Shown: piece after piece, positions 14,587 to 23,616 of the stretch | Position numbering within the stretch: position 1 is the stretch's first letter | How the letters are laid out: each line of letters begins with the position of its first letter | IMG/VR virus record: IMGVR_UViG_3300034138_000045 | Location: 1 to 39,308 of that record | Length of the DNA: 39,308 nucleotides | Direction: 5' to 3' (one strand) | Source of the DNA: a virus | Program-made: the position numbers and the translations under genes | The notes under the pieces: model-generated | The model's database searches: none | The model's input: the letters and a program-made list of their open reading frames with translations, nothing else | What the model was told of the DNA's origin: nothing

Positions 14587-17046
14587 ATGCCGATGGACAC
14601 GAAAGCCGGGTTCATCGGCCTGGTGACGGCGACGGGCGAGGCTGCGTCCGCGCAGGGCGCGCTGCGCGTCGCGGACAACGTGACGCTTCGGAAAGAGGGC
14701 GCGCTCGAGTGTCGGCCGACGTTCACCAGCACAGCGCTGGCGCGAAGCTACCTCGGGGCGTTCCCCTTCAGGGGGTCGCTCTACTACCTCGGCACGAGCA
14801 ACGTCGTGTACTCGCCGACCGAGGCAACCGTTGCCTATCCGATTGCGACGCCCGCCGTGCGCGCCGACATCGTCAGCGCGAAGGAGGCGCGCGGCAACCT
14901 CTACGTCGCCAGCAAGCAGGGCGTCTACAAGGTCACGAGCACGAGCGACACGGCCCTGCGCCCGACGGGTCTGCTCCCGAACCAGGCGCCCATCTACGTC
15001 AAGCCCTCGATGGTCACGACCGGCACGCCGCTGTTGCTCGCAGCAAACCAGCAAGTGGCCTACCGTGTTGTCGCGAAGTACACGGACCCCAACGGCCTCA
15101 TCATCCGCAGCCGCCCCTCGGGCGCCGTGATCGCGAACAGCGCCGGAGTTGCCGCGACGCCGATGGTCACTCTCGTGCTGCGCAACCTCGGCGCCTACTT
15201 CCCGACGCCGGACGAGGTCGAGATTTATCGAACGCGCGTCTTCCCGACGACCAGCGCGGTTGACGATGAGATGCAGCTGGTCGCCACGGTCAAGGCGTCT
15301 CAGTTCACGCTGACGAGCGGCATCCTCTTTTACTACTTCACCGACCGTGTGCTCGACTCGGCGCGCGGCGTGACGCTGTACACGAGCCCGAGCCGTGGCG
15401 GCATCGAGAACGCTGCCGACCGCCCGCCTGGCGCCGCGTGCCTCGAGCGCTACCGGGGCTCTTTGTTCTTTGGCAACACCTACGGCCCCCACCGCATCAT
15501 TGTGAGTTGGAAGTGGTCAGCGACGGCCGACCGCACAGGCTCGGCGACCGGCCTCGGGATGCGCTCGGCGACGGGCAGCATCACGAACGGTGGCACGAGC
15601 ATCACGAGCGTCAGCAGTACGACCGGCCTACAAGTCGGCATGACCGTCCAGGGAACGGGCGTCGGGGGCAGGGTGACGGCCATCGTCGGCTCTACGGTCA
15701 CCATCGGCACGCCAGCGACGGCCACCGCTGCGGGCGTCGCGCTGACGTTCTACGACTCCATCTTCTACACCGAGCCCACGACGGGGACCGACTATGGCCT
15801 GAGCCCCTCGTACGTCGCGACCGACTCGCCGCCTTCCTATCAGGCGGGCAGCGGGCAGATCACCGCCTACGAGCTGACGCCGGCCGCGCCTGGCTACGAC
15901 GTGACGATGGTGCTCGAGACTGCGCACCGGGGCACGGGGCCGCTCCTGCTGCGCGCGACGCACCCCGAGGAATACAGCCCTGTGCTGGCGGCCGGCAACG
16001 CCGCGACGCCCACGTCGAGCACGCAGGACGTCATTCCGAATGGCCTCGCCTGGTCTGAGCCCGACGAGCCCGAGCACGTGCCGCCGAAGAACTTCGCGCG
16101 CGTCGGCGACACGGGCCGCGCCATCCTCGGCCTCGTGGCCACGCGCGACCGGCTGTTGATCTTCAAGGAAGACGGCCTCTTCATGCTGACCGGGGACACC
16201 GCGAAGAACTTCGCCATCTACCCGCTCGACACGACGTGCGTCTGCATCCTGCCGGGCTCCATTCGGCGCCTCAAGAACACGGTCTTCGCGCTGACGAACC
16301 TCGGGCTCGTTGCAGTCGACGAGAACGGCGGCGTCACCGTCGTCAGCCGCCCGATCCAGACCGAAGTCGCGCCCATCGTCAATCAGATCCGCACCGCCGC
16401 GAAGGCGAGCGGCCTGTACCTGATGCCCGGTCTCTCGGGGACCACGGGCGCCGCTGACGACGCCAACGGGGAATACTGGCTGCTGCTTGGCACCACGGCC
16501 CCGAGCTTTGGCGGTCAGGTGCTCATCTACTCGATGCCGCGCGAGGGCTTCACCACCTACAGCTTCGGCTTCTCGACGCCCGTGGCGCTGACGACCGATG
16601 GCGAGGGCCAGCCGCTTGCGCTCACCTCAGACAGCCTGCTGACGCCCAGCACCACGAGGGGGTTCGTGATGGCGCGGATCAGCCCCCACGCGTTCAGCGA
16701 TCCGGCGCTTGTGGGCAAACTGTGGTCACACATTGTGGTTGGACTGTCCCAACTGACCGGAATCTCGGGAACGGGGGCGATTACGGCGACGTTCTCGAGC
16801 TCCGAAGCCATGGTGACAAGTACGATCGCCGAGACCATCGAGGCGCCCGTTCCCTCCACGGTGCAGCTGCCGCTCGGGACGCTGCTCAGGCATCCCATCC
16901 CCCGCGCGATGGCCCGATCGTTCATGCTGTTTGTGGAGCTCGGCCTCAACGTCACCAGCGGCTCGTTCGTGCTCGAGTTGATGGGCGCCGAGTCCCGCGA
17001 GAACGTCACCAACAAGCGGCCGACGCACGGAACGGGGGCGACCTGA
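14587..17046 (+). CDS. Tail nozzle / stabilisation protein (P22 gp10-like, beta-propeller type)
   Basis: 819 residues, the longest gene. The C-terminal half has repeated four-strand blades, for example ILGLVATRDRLLIFKEDGLF near residue 520 and NTVFALTNLGLVAVDENGG, as in podophage nozzle proteins. The N-terminal part contains the typical opening in which variables are assigned to a target (FIGLVTATGEAASAQGAL). A Gly/Thr-rich Ig-like or knob insertion with GTSITSVSSTTGLQVGMTV lies near residue 335-355. It likely forms the hexameric tube at the end of the short tail. Confidence 0.75.
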   Translation: MPMDTKAGFIGLVTATGEAASAQGALRVADNVTLRKEGALECRPTFTSTALARSYLGAFPFRGSLYYLGTSNVVYSPTEATVAYPIATPAVRADIVSAKEARGNLYVASKQGVYKVTSTSDTALRPTGLLPNQAPIYVKPSMVTTGTPLLLAANQQVAYRVVAKYTDPNGLIIRSRPSGAVIANSAGVAATPMVTLVLRNLGAYFPTPDEVEIYRTRVFPTTSAVDDEMQLVATVKASQFTLTSGILFYYFTDRVLDSARGVTLYTSPSRGGIENAADRPPGAACLERYRGSLFFGNTYGPHRIIVSWKWSATADRTGSATGLGMRSATGSITNGGTSITSVSSTTGLQVGMTVQGTGVGGRVTAIVGSTVTIGTPATATAAGVALTFYDSIFYTEPTTGTDYGLSPSYVATDSPPSYQAGSGQITAYELTPAAPGYDVTMVLETAHRGTGPLLLRATHPEEYSPVLAAGNAATPTSSTQDVIPNGLAWSEPDEPEHVPPKNFARVGDTGRAILGLVATRDRLLIFKEDGLFMLTGDTAKNFAIYPLDTTCVCILPGSIRRLKNTVFALTNLGLVAVDENGGVTVVSRPIQTEVAPIVNQIRTAAKASGLYLMPGLSGTTGAADDANGEYWLLLGTTAPSFGGQVLIYSMPREGFTTYSFGFSTPVALTTDGEGQPLALTSDSLLTPSTTRGFVMARISPHAFSDPALVGKLWSHIVVGLSQLTGISGTGAITATFSSSEAMVTSTIAETIEAPVPSTVQLPLGTLLRHPIPRAMARSFMLFVELGLNVTSGSFVLELMGAESRENVTNKRPTHGTGAT

Positions 17047-17420
17047 TGGCTACAACGCTGCCGTTCATCACCTTCAACGTGAACAACCTCGGGCAGCTCG
17101 CCCCGATGCTGACCACGAACGCCGAGGCCACCAACCGGGCGCTCGGTGAGCGCGTAGTCGGGCACCGCGCGAGCGTGACGCGCTACGCCGCGACCGGCGC
17201 CACCACCAACAAGATCCCCGTGGGCTCGACGTCGCCGCAGGGCTCGACCCCGTACGGCGTGTTGCTGGTGCGCGTGCGCGAGACATCAGACCCGGGCAAG
17301 GATCTGAGCGTCGTGACGCGCCTGAACTTCACGCAGGACACGGGCACGCTCTACGTCTACGAGCCGAGCGGGCTCACGGCGAACACGTTCTACGATCTCG
17401 ACTTTTTAGTGCTGGAGTGA
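17046..17420 (+). CDS. Beta-rich virion protein, unknown
   Basis: 124 residues whose ATG overlaps the nozzle stop by one base. It is rich in Thr, Val and Gly with alternating strands (YGVLLVRVRETSD, VVTRLNFTQDTGTLYVYEP). The composition fits a small structural or tail-associated beta-sandwich. No specific family is recognised. Its place between the nozzle and ejection genes supports a virion role. Confidence 0.6.
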   Translation: MATTLPFITFNVNNLGQLAPMLTTNAEATNRALGERVVGHRASVTRYAATGATTNKIPVGSTSPQGSTPYGVLLVRVRETSDPGKDLSVVTRLNFTQDTGTLYVYEPSGLTANTFYDLDFLVLE

Positions 17421-17423
17421 GCC

Positions 17424-18062
17424 ATGGGAAACTCGGGAAATATTGTTGGCGACGTTTTCGGAGCCTGGGGCGAAGGCGAGAGGACCAAAAAGAACATCAA
17501 GGCGACCGAGCGGCAGCGTAAGGCGAATCTCGCCCTGTTCGACAGCCTCGACTACGAGCCGATGTACGCAAGCCAGCTCGTGCCGCCCATGCAGCGCACG
17601 CAGAGCCCCGTGGCGCGCAGCTACCTCGAGAGCATGCTGATGGGGAGCAACCCCGACAGCACGATGAGCACGCGCCCGAACGCCGCCGCGACCAAGGCGC
17701 TTCAGCAGCGGCAGCAAAACGCGATGTTCGGCACGCCCGAGGCCCGCGTTGCGCAGCAGCGCGCGCTCGAGCAAAGGCCGATGTATGAGGTCGCGACGCC
17801 AACGCGTAAGGTGGGAGGCGACGACGCGCAGCGGAAGAAGCAGTCCTACATCGCGGGGCACCCAGAGGCGGCCGGCATCGGGGTCACCGCCGAGCTCGAA
17901 AGGGCGTGGATCGACAAGTTCGGCGGCAAGGGTCTGCAGGACGACCCGTTCGCGTACGCCTCGTTCCAGAAGGCGATCGGCAACGGCTGGACGCCCGAAG
18001 ATCTGACCGCGTCGATCAACCGGGGCGAGGGACTCAAGTTCTACGCCCGGAACAAGAAGTAA
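17424..18062 (+). CDS. Putative internal virion (ejection) protein, small
   Basis: 212 residues. The first 70 residues are helical and basic. The centre is Gln/Arg/Ala-rich (KALQQRQQNAMFG), and the C-terminus has a compact motif (GKGLQDDPFAYASFQKAIGNGW). The gene heads a run of three larger low-complexity helical proteins between the nozzle and the fibre, the usual place for podophage ejection proteins. Role is by position and composition. Confidence 0.55.
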   Translation: MGNSGNIVGDVFGAWGEGERTKKNIKATERQRKANLALFDSLDYEPMYASQLVPPMQRTQSPVARSYLESMLMGSNPDSTMSTRPNAAATKALQQRQQNAMFGTPEARVAQQRALEQRPMYEVATPTRKVGGDDAQRKKQSYIAGHPEAAGIGVTAELERAWIDKFGGKGLQDDPFAYASFQKAIGNGWTPEDLTASINRGEGLKFYARNKK

Positions 18063-18074
18063 GGAGGGGCAGCC

Positions 18075-20006
18075 ATGGCCGGTTTCAAGAAGGGTTTTAG
18101 CGCGCCGCCTGTCGGCCCGACGCCCGAGGAGCTGGCGCTCCAGGAGCAGGCGGCGGCGGCGTTCGGCGCGCTGTCGGGCGGCAACCTGTTCGAGACGGCT
18201 GGGCAGATGGCCGAGCAGCAGCGCGCAGCGGCCGATCCGACGTACGGCATGAGCCCTGAGCAGCTGGCGACGTTCCAGCAGAACGCCGCGCGCGATACGC
18301 GCTTCGGCAATGACATGGCGTGGCTCGACCCGGCGTTCCAGCAGCAGGCGGCGCTGCTCGGGTTGTCGGCCGGCAGCCAGGCGCAGAGCGACCCCATGGC
18401 GCAGGTCGCGCAGTACGGCGCGATGAACTCGGCGGCGGGCCTTGCGAACTCGCCGCTGCAGTTTCAGGGCTCGGGCGCGCAGCAAGCGCTCTCGAACCAG
18501 TGGGCCGGGGTGCAAGCGGGGCAGGGTGCGCCCCAGTTCATGGGGGGCGCGCAGCAAGACGCGATGATGCGGCAGCTTCTCGGCGTGCAGGCGCCGCAGT
18601 TCTCGGGCGACGCTGACCAGCGCGCCGTGATGAACCAGGCGATGGCGTTCGGGAGCAACACTGGACCCAACTCCCTCACGTTCGACACGAGCGGGCGCCA
18701 GGGCGAACAATACGGCAACCTGCAGGGAATCATCGCGGGCGGCGGCGCCGACACGATGGAGCGCGCCGCGCGTCAGGCCCAGCGTGCGGACCAGGAAAGC
18801 TGGCTGCGTGGGCAGCGTGAAGCCGATATGAGCGACTACGCCGAGCGCGGGCTGACCGGTAGCGGCATGGAGCTGCTCGCGCTCTCGGGCGACCGGCAAG
18901 CAGCAGCGGGACGCAACAGCCTCGCCGACCTGCAGACGGCTGCGGCGCTCGAGGAGCGCAGGCTCGGCGCCATCAACTCGGCCGCTGGGCTCGCGAGCAA
19001 CATGCGCGGGCAGACCACCGACGAGCAGTCGCTTTTGAACCAGCGCGCCACCACGGGTCTCGGGGCGGCCTCGAGCGTCGCCAACGCGATGCGCGGCGCC
19101 AACATTCAGGAGCAGACGTTCCTGAACGAGTCGGCACGCGAGCAAGCGCTGCAGGCGGCCGGAATTGCCTCGACGTCGCGCGGGCAGGGGATGCAGGAGC
19201 AGAGCTACCTCGACCAGCGCATGCTCAACGCACTCTCGCAGCAGACGGACTTGCAGACCCAGATGCGCAACCAGCAGTACCAGGAGCAGATGGGCGGACG
19301 CGAAGCGACGCAGTCGGCGCTCGGGCTGCAGGCGCAGATTGCGAACCAGGCGCGGACGAGCTCGGCCCAGGAAGACCAGTTCCGGGCGGGCTCGGCCGAC
19401 CAGTTCTCGGTTCTCAACCAGGCGGCAGTGAACGCGGCGACCGGCGCCAACACCAGCTTTAGGCAGAACGCCTACCAGCAGGCGATGAACAATCGAACGA
19501 CCGTGGGGATCAACGACGCGAACCGGAACGCGAGCGCTGCCAGCACGCTGTTCGGCGGCGACGTCGCCGACAACGCGGCAGCGGCGAGGCAGGCGTATCA
19601 GACCGGCGCAACCACGAGCGACCAGTTCAACGGCGCGCAGGCCAACTACAACGCGGGGCTGACGGGCATGGCCACCGACGCGAACAACCAGGCGCTGCAG
19701 GCGCAGGCAGCGCGCAACGCGCAGCAGGCAGAGGCGCTTCGCACAGGCGGCAACGCCGTCGGCAGCTTCGCAATGTTCGGCCTTGGCGCATCGGGCGGCG
19801 GCGCGGGCGCTGCCGGTGGTGCCGCTGGGGCAGCGGGCGGCGCGGCGGCAGCTGGCGGCGGCAGCGCCTACAACCTCGGCAACTTCGCTTCGCAGCTCAA
19901 CCTGGGCGGGGCTGGTGCGAGCGCCGGCACGCCGCAGAACACGGGAGCCGTGGGCGGCTTCAACCTCGGCAACTACAGCGAACAGCTCAGACGCGGGAGT
20001 TACTGA
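18075..20006 (+). CDS. Internal virion / ejection protein (Gln/Ala/Asn-rich)
   Basis: 643 residues with a GGAGG ribosome site. It is an almost continuous helical protein rich in Gln, Ala and Asn (residues 20-560), with irregular repeats, for example LLNQRATTGLGAASSVANAM and FLNESAREQALQAAGIAST. A Gly/Ala-only segment follows at about residues 570-590, which could insert in a membrane. The C-terminus has a short repeat, NLGNFASQL near 605 and NLGNYSEQL near 633. Such proteins leave the head with the DNA and line the channel through the cell envelope. Its stop overlaps the next start by one base. Confidence 0.65.
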   Translation: MAGFKKGFSAPPVGPTPEELALQEQAAAAFGALSGGNLFETAGQMAEQQRAAADPTYGMSPEQLATFQQNAARDTRFGNDMAWLDPAFQQQAALLGLSAGSQAQSDPMAQVAQYGAMNSAAGLANSPLQFQGSGAQQALSNQWAGVQAGQGAPQFMGGAQQDAMMRQLLGVQAPQFSGDADQRAVMNQAMAFGSNTGPNSLTFDTSGRQGEQYGNLQGIIAGGGADTMERAARQAQRADQESWLRGQREADMSDYAERGLTGSGMELLALSGDRQAAAGRNSLADLQTAAALEERRLGAINSAAGLASNMRGQTTDEQSLLNQRATTGLGAASSVANAMRGANIQEQTFLNESAREQALQAAGIASTSRGQGMQEQSYLDQRMLNALSQQTDLQTQMRNQQYQEQMGGREATQSALGLQAQIANQARTSSAQEDQFRAGSADQFSVLNQAAVNAATGANTSFRQNAYQQAMNNRTTVGINDANRNASAASTLFGGDVADNAAAARQAYQTGATTSDQFNGAQANYNAGLTGMATDANNQALQAQAARNAQQAEALRTGGNAVGSFAMFGLGASGGGAGAAGGAAGAAGGAAAAGGGSAYNLGNFASQLNLGGAGASAGTPQNTGAVGGFNLGNYSEQLRRGSY

Positions 20007-21820
20007 TGGCTCGGCTTCCGCTCTCTACGTACTACCAGGACCCCGACGAAGAGGAGCGCCGCGCGCTGCTCGAGCAGGAGTTCGGCCCGCCCGTCGCGTA
20101 CCCGAACCTCGGCGTCATGAGCAAGGAGGAGATCACGGCCGCTGACATCGAGGCGGCCCGTGCGCGCGCGGATGAGCCCTGGCCCGAGTCTCCGCGACCT
20201 CCTGGCGGCACCGACTACGTGGAGCCCGAGCTTGTGCAGCGGCAAGAGGCAAGCGCGCTCGACGAGCTGCTGTTGCCCCGCACGGTGGCCACCAACCCGT
20301 ACGAGGACGAGCCCGACCCGCAGGACGTCGCCGCTGACACGGTCGACGAGCGCGAGACGCCGCCCGCGCGCGGCATTCGTGAGAGCGCAGACGAGAACGC
20401 AGCGGGGCTGTCACCCGGCAAGCTCTCTCTGAGCTTTGACCCCGTGGAGGAGCTCTCGCGTCTGCGGCAAGAGGGGCCGCGCGACTGGCGCAACGTCGCC
20501 GACGTGACGATGAACGAGGGCGGCCCCAATCCCGACCTGATGGGGTACAAGCACCCGCTGAGTGAGCGCGACACGGCCAGCGCTCGCGCCGCGGAGCTCT
20601 ACGGCGAGGCGACGCCCACCTCGCGGTGGGAAGACGACTTTCTCGCCAACCACGAGCGCGCGCCCGACAGCGACATCCGCATGCGTTCGGCGATCGCCAC
20701 GCTGCTCGGCGGACCCGAGGAGGGGCGGCGGTTCTCGGACCACGAGCGCAAGCTCAGCGAGGGCTACGAGAAGAGTCTCTACGAGGCGCGCGAGCGCGAC
20801 CGCAGCGAGCAGCGCGTGAGCAAGGGCCTCGCTCAGGCCATCGCCGCGAGCGACCTCGGCATCTCGCCGGAAGAGGCCGTGCAGCTGCGCATGAACGACC
20901 CGATCGTCAAAGCGTTTCAGAACGGCGGCTACTCGCAGGGGCTGCGCGGCGAGGGCCAGCAGATGGGCCTCACGAAGAAGGTGTGGGACATCAACGCGGG
21001 CGCGGCGACTGCCGAGATGCGCGACAAGGGCATGACCGAGCGCGGCCTGATGAACAACGCGAACCAGCTGCAGATCGCGCAGACCTACGCGAACGCGCGG
21101 AGCAAGCTGCCTGACCCGGCTGACCCTGTCGCGCAGGCGAAGGAACTAGAGCTGCAGGGCTCAGTCCTTGCGCGCTCGATGCAGGGCATCAGCAAAGAGC
21201 AGGGCATGCGCATCGTGCAGGGAGACCTGAGCGGCCTGACGCCCGAGCAGAAGGACCACGTCGGCAAGTTCTTGCCGGGTATGCTCGCGGGGCTCGGGAA
21301 CCAGAGGACGCGCGATTCCATCATCCGCGGGTTCACGACGTTTGAGACGCAGAAGGAAGCCAAGCGCGAGAACGCGGTGCGGCAGTCTATTGAACTCGCG
21401 CGCAACGACCTCGCCAAGGCCGAGAAGTGGGAGCACAGCTGGAAGGCTTCGGCCATACCGCTCTCGATGGCGATGCAGTCGTGGGGCGAGATGAGCGAGG
21501 ACAGCAAGGCCGCGTTCGCGCAGTGGTCGACGCAGGGGTTCGCAGGCGCCGTGAACAAGTTTCTCACCGACCCCGGCGACCAGCAGCGCGCAGCCAAGGT
21601 GCGCCGCGTGATCAACGCGCTGGTCAAAGACCGCTCGGGCTCGGCTGTCACTGGCAGCGAGTGGGAGCGCATCGCGACGGAGATCGGGCTACCAGAAGGC
21701 TCGTGGGCGCCATTCAACTCGAGCGACACCATCACGCAGCACCTGCAGGACTCAGCGAGTTTGCTCGATGCGCACCGCGCGGACTACGAGACGATCCTGG
21801 GCGGCTGGAAGGGGAACTAG
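20006..21820 (+). CDS. Internal virion / ejection protein, large
   Basis: 604 residues, starting at an ATG that overlaps the previous stop. The first 190 residues are acidic, Pro/Glu-rich and disordered; the remainder is long charged helices (for example QAKELELQGSVLARSMQGI). No lytic transglycosylase or peptidase motif is seen. It belongs with its neighbours in the ejection cluster. Podophages commonly encode three such proteins of decreasing similarity; here the three are adjacent. Confidence 0.55.
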   Translation: MARLPLSTYYQDPDEEERRALLEQEFGPPVAYPNLGVMSKEEITAADIEAARARADEPWPESPRPPGGTDYVEPELVQRQEASALDELLLPRTVATNPYEDEPDPQDVAADTVDERETPPARGIRESADENAAGLSPGKLSLSFDPVEELSRLRQEGPRDWRNVADVTMNEGGPNPDLMGYKHPLSERDTASARAAELYGEATPTSRWEDDFLANHERAPDSDIRMRSAIATLLGGPEEGRRFSDHERKLSEGYEKSLYEARERDRSEQRVSKGLAQAIAASDLGISPEEAVQLRMNDPIVKAFQNGGYSQGLRGEGQQMGLTKKVWDINAGAATAEMRDKGMTERGLMNNANQLQIAQTYANARSKLPDPADPVAQAKELELQGSVLARSMQGISKEQGMRIVQGDLSGLTPEQKDHVGKFLPGMLAGLGNQRTRDSIIRGFTTFETQKEAKRENAVRQSIELARNDLAKAEKWEHSWKASAIPLSMAMQSWGEMSEDSKAAFAQWSTQGFAGAVNKFLTDPGDQQRAAKVRRVINALVKDRSGSAVTGSEWERIATEIGLPEGSWAPFNSSDTITQHLQDSASLLDAHRADYETILGGWKGN

Positions 21821-21823
21821 GCC

Positions 21824-23251
21824 ATGGCCGACAACGACCCGTACGGGATTCGCTCAGGCGGCATCGTGCCGCGTCACGGCCCCGCTGCCGATGACCCGTA
21901 CGGCATTCGTTCGGGCGCCATCGTGGCCAAGCGGCGCGCGACCAAGCGGCCCGACGAGGACGATGAGGAGACGACGCTCGCCGTCGCCACCGCTGAAGAG
22001 TTGCCGGAGACTCCGGGCCCCAAGCCGACGCCAGGGCGCGAGGAGCGCACGCCGAAGCCGCCGAGCCTCACGGACGAGATCGCCGACAGCGCGACCAGCT
22101 TCGCGCAGGGCTCCACGCTCAACTGGATGGACGAACTCCTCGCGCTCACCAACCACAAGCTCGGCCTGAACGGCGGCGGCTCGCTCGAAGAACAGCGCGA
22201 GATGGCCAAGAGCATGATGGCTGCCAAGACGCGCGCATACCCCGTCGCTCACGGCGCCGGGCAGGCGTCCACGGGGCTGCTTACGAGCGCGATGCTGCCC
22301 GCAGGCGGCGGCGTCGTCGCCCAGGGGCTGCTGCAGGGCGGGCTCCAGGGCGCACAGAGCGCGGCGAGCTCAGTCGGCGACGACATGCCGCTGTCCACCG
22401 TCGCAGCCAACACGGGGATCGGCGCGGCGTCTGGCGTGGCGGGCGGCGTGCTCGGCTCGAGCGTCGGCAAGCTGCTCGCGCGCACCCCCTCGCAGCAGCT
22501 TGAGAAGGAACTCGCCCAGCTCGCCGCCGAAGGCAGGCGTGCAGGCCCGCGCGTGGCGATGCCGCGCCCCGAAGCGCCGCCCCCTCAGCCGCCCGTCGTG
22601 CCGCCCGGTCGCCAGACCGTGCGCAACTACGACCTCGGGGAGCTCGAGGCGCTAGGCGCCCCGAGAGCGCCTCAGCTGCCCCCGGAAGAGGTGGCCAAGG
22701 CGGGCGTGCGCGAGACGGTGGCGCTCGAGCGCCAGGCTGCCGCCGCGCCAAGCAGCGTAAAGGGACGCGTCGGCGACGCGATCCTCGGGGTCGCGCAGTA
22801 CGCGCCCATCCCAGGCATCCCGAGCGCGGCGCGGGCGACACGCGGGCTGCTCCAAGGGTTCCGCGCAGCGCAGGCCGAGGCGCGCGGAGCGCCAGCGAGC
22901 CAGCTCATCCCGAATCTCGACGCAGCGCGCCGGGTGACGGGCGCGACCGAGCTCGCGAGCGAGCTTCTGCCGCCCGGCATCACCGGCAGCAAAGCCAACG
23001 CGCAGGACCGCGAGCTCGCGCGCGATCAGACCGCCTACGCCGACGCCCCGGCGATGAACTACGCGCTGAGTGCGACGCTCTCCACGGGCAACACGGGCCT
23101 GTCTGAAGCCGACGAAGCCGCGCTCACGAAGGCGGTGGTGAGCGGCGACCAGGCGGCCATCAACGCGGCTGATTTTCGGCTGCGGCAGCGCTATCCGGCA
23201 TACGCTCGGCGGGTCGAGCGCGAGCTACGCGGCCTCAACGAGCAAGAGTAG
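21824..23251 (+). CDS. Putative ejection protein with N-terminal duplicated motif and Gly-rich membrane-like core
   Basis: 475 residues. The N-terminus has the motif DPYGIRSGGIV (residues 5-15) repeated as DPYGIRSGAIV (24-34). After an acidic/Pro-rich linker comes a Gly/Ala-rich stretch of about 100 residues (GVVAQGLLQGGLQGAQSAA and GIGAASGVAGGVLGSSVGKLL) that can cross or disturb a membrane. The C-terminus is helical and charged (RRVERELRGLNEQE). Duplicated short N-terminal motifs like this often contact a partner protein in the virion. Function is inferred from position. Confidence 0.55.
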   Translation: MADNDPYGIRSGGIVPRHGPAADDPYGIRSGAIVAKRRATKRPDEDDEETTLAVATAEELPETPGPKPTPGREERTPKPPSLTDEIADSATSFAQGSTLNWMDELLALTNHKLGLNGGGSLEEQREMAKSMMAAKTRAYPVAHGAGQASTGLLTSAMLPAGGGVVAQGLLQGGLQGAQSAASSVGDDMPLSTVAANTGIGAASGVAGGVLGSSVGKLLARTPSQQLEKELAQLAAEGRRAGPRVAMPRPEAPPPQPPVVPPGRQTVRNYDLGELEALGAPRAPQLPPEEVAKAGVRETVALERQAAAAPSSVKGRVGDAILGVAQYAPIPGIPSAARATRGLLQGFRAAQAEARGAPASQLIPNLDAARRVTGATELASELLPPGITGSKANAQDRELARDQTAYADAPAMNYALSATLSTGNTGLSEADEAALTKAVVSGDQAAINAADFRLRQRYPAYARRVERELRGLNEQE

Positions 23252-23262
23252 GGGGAATCATC

Positions 23263-23616
23263 ATGCAAGCTACGACAGCGCGTCCGCTCGGAGACTCAGG
23301 GGTCGCCGGCAACCTCGCCGCGACGCGTATTTTTGGGCCGTTCCCGGTCAAGAGTTCGCGTCTGTCGATCATGGCCAGCTGGACCGGCACGCCGACGGGC
23401 GTGTTTTCGCTCGAGTGCGCGTTCGATGGCGCGACGTGGGTCACGGTGCCGGGGGCCGCGGCCGAGTTCACCGCGAACTCGCAGGCGCAGCCGGCAGGTG
23501 GCGCAGGATCGGCCGTGTGGAACTGGATCAACGTGCCCGGCAACCTCGCGCGCATCCGCTACACGGCGACTTCGGGCACGGGCACGCTGATCATCCGCGC
23601 GGCGCAGGGGGTCTAA
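23263..23616 (+). CDS. Small beta-sandwich virion protein (decoration or fibre-base candidate)
   Basis: 117 residues. It is Gly/Thr/Ala-rich with evenly spaced strands (RLSIMASWTG, GVFSLECAFDGATWVTV, LARIRYTATSGTGTLIIRA). This pattern is common in small phage structural proteins placed just before the receptor-binding gene. Its stop abuts the GTG of the LamG-like gene. No exact family is recognised. Confidence 0.6.
   Translation: MQATTARPLGDSGVAGNLAATRIFGPFPVKSSRLSIMASWTGTPTGVFSLECAFDGATWVTVPGAAAEFTANSQAQPAGGAGSAVWNWINVPGNLARIRYTATSGTGTLIIRAAQGV

Noticed and set aside
15520-15760. Possible programmed frameshift or intein in the nozzle gene at the Gly/Thr-rich insertion
   Set aside because: The frame is continuous, and the insertion lacks intein motifs. 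It reads as an ordinary beta-rich insertion common in virion proteins.
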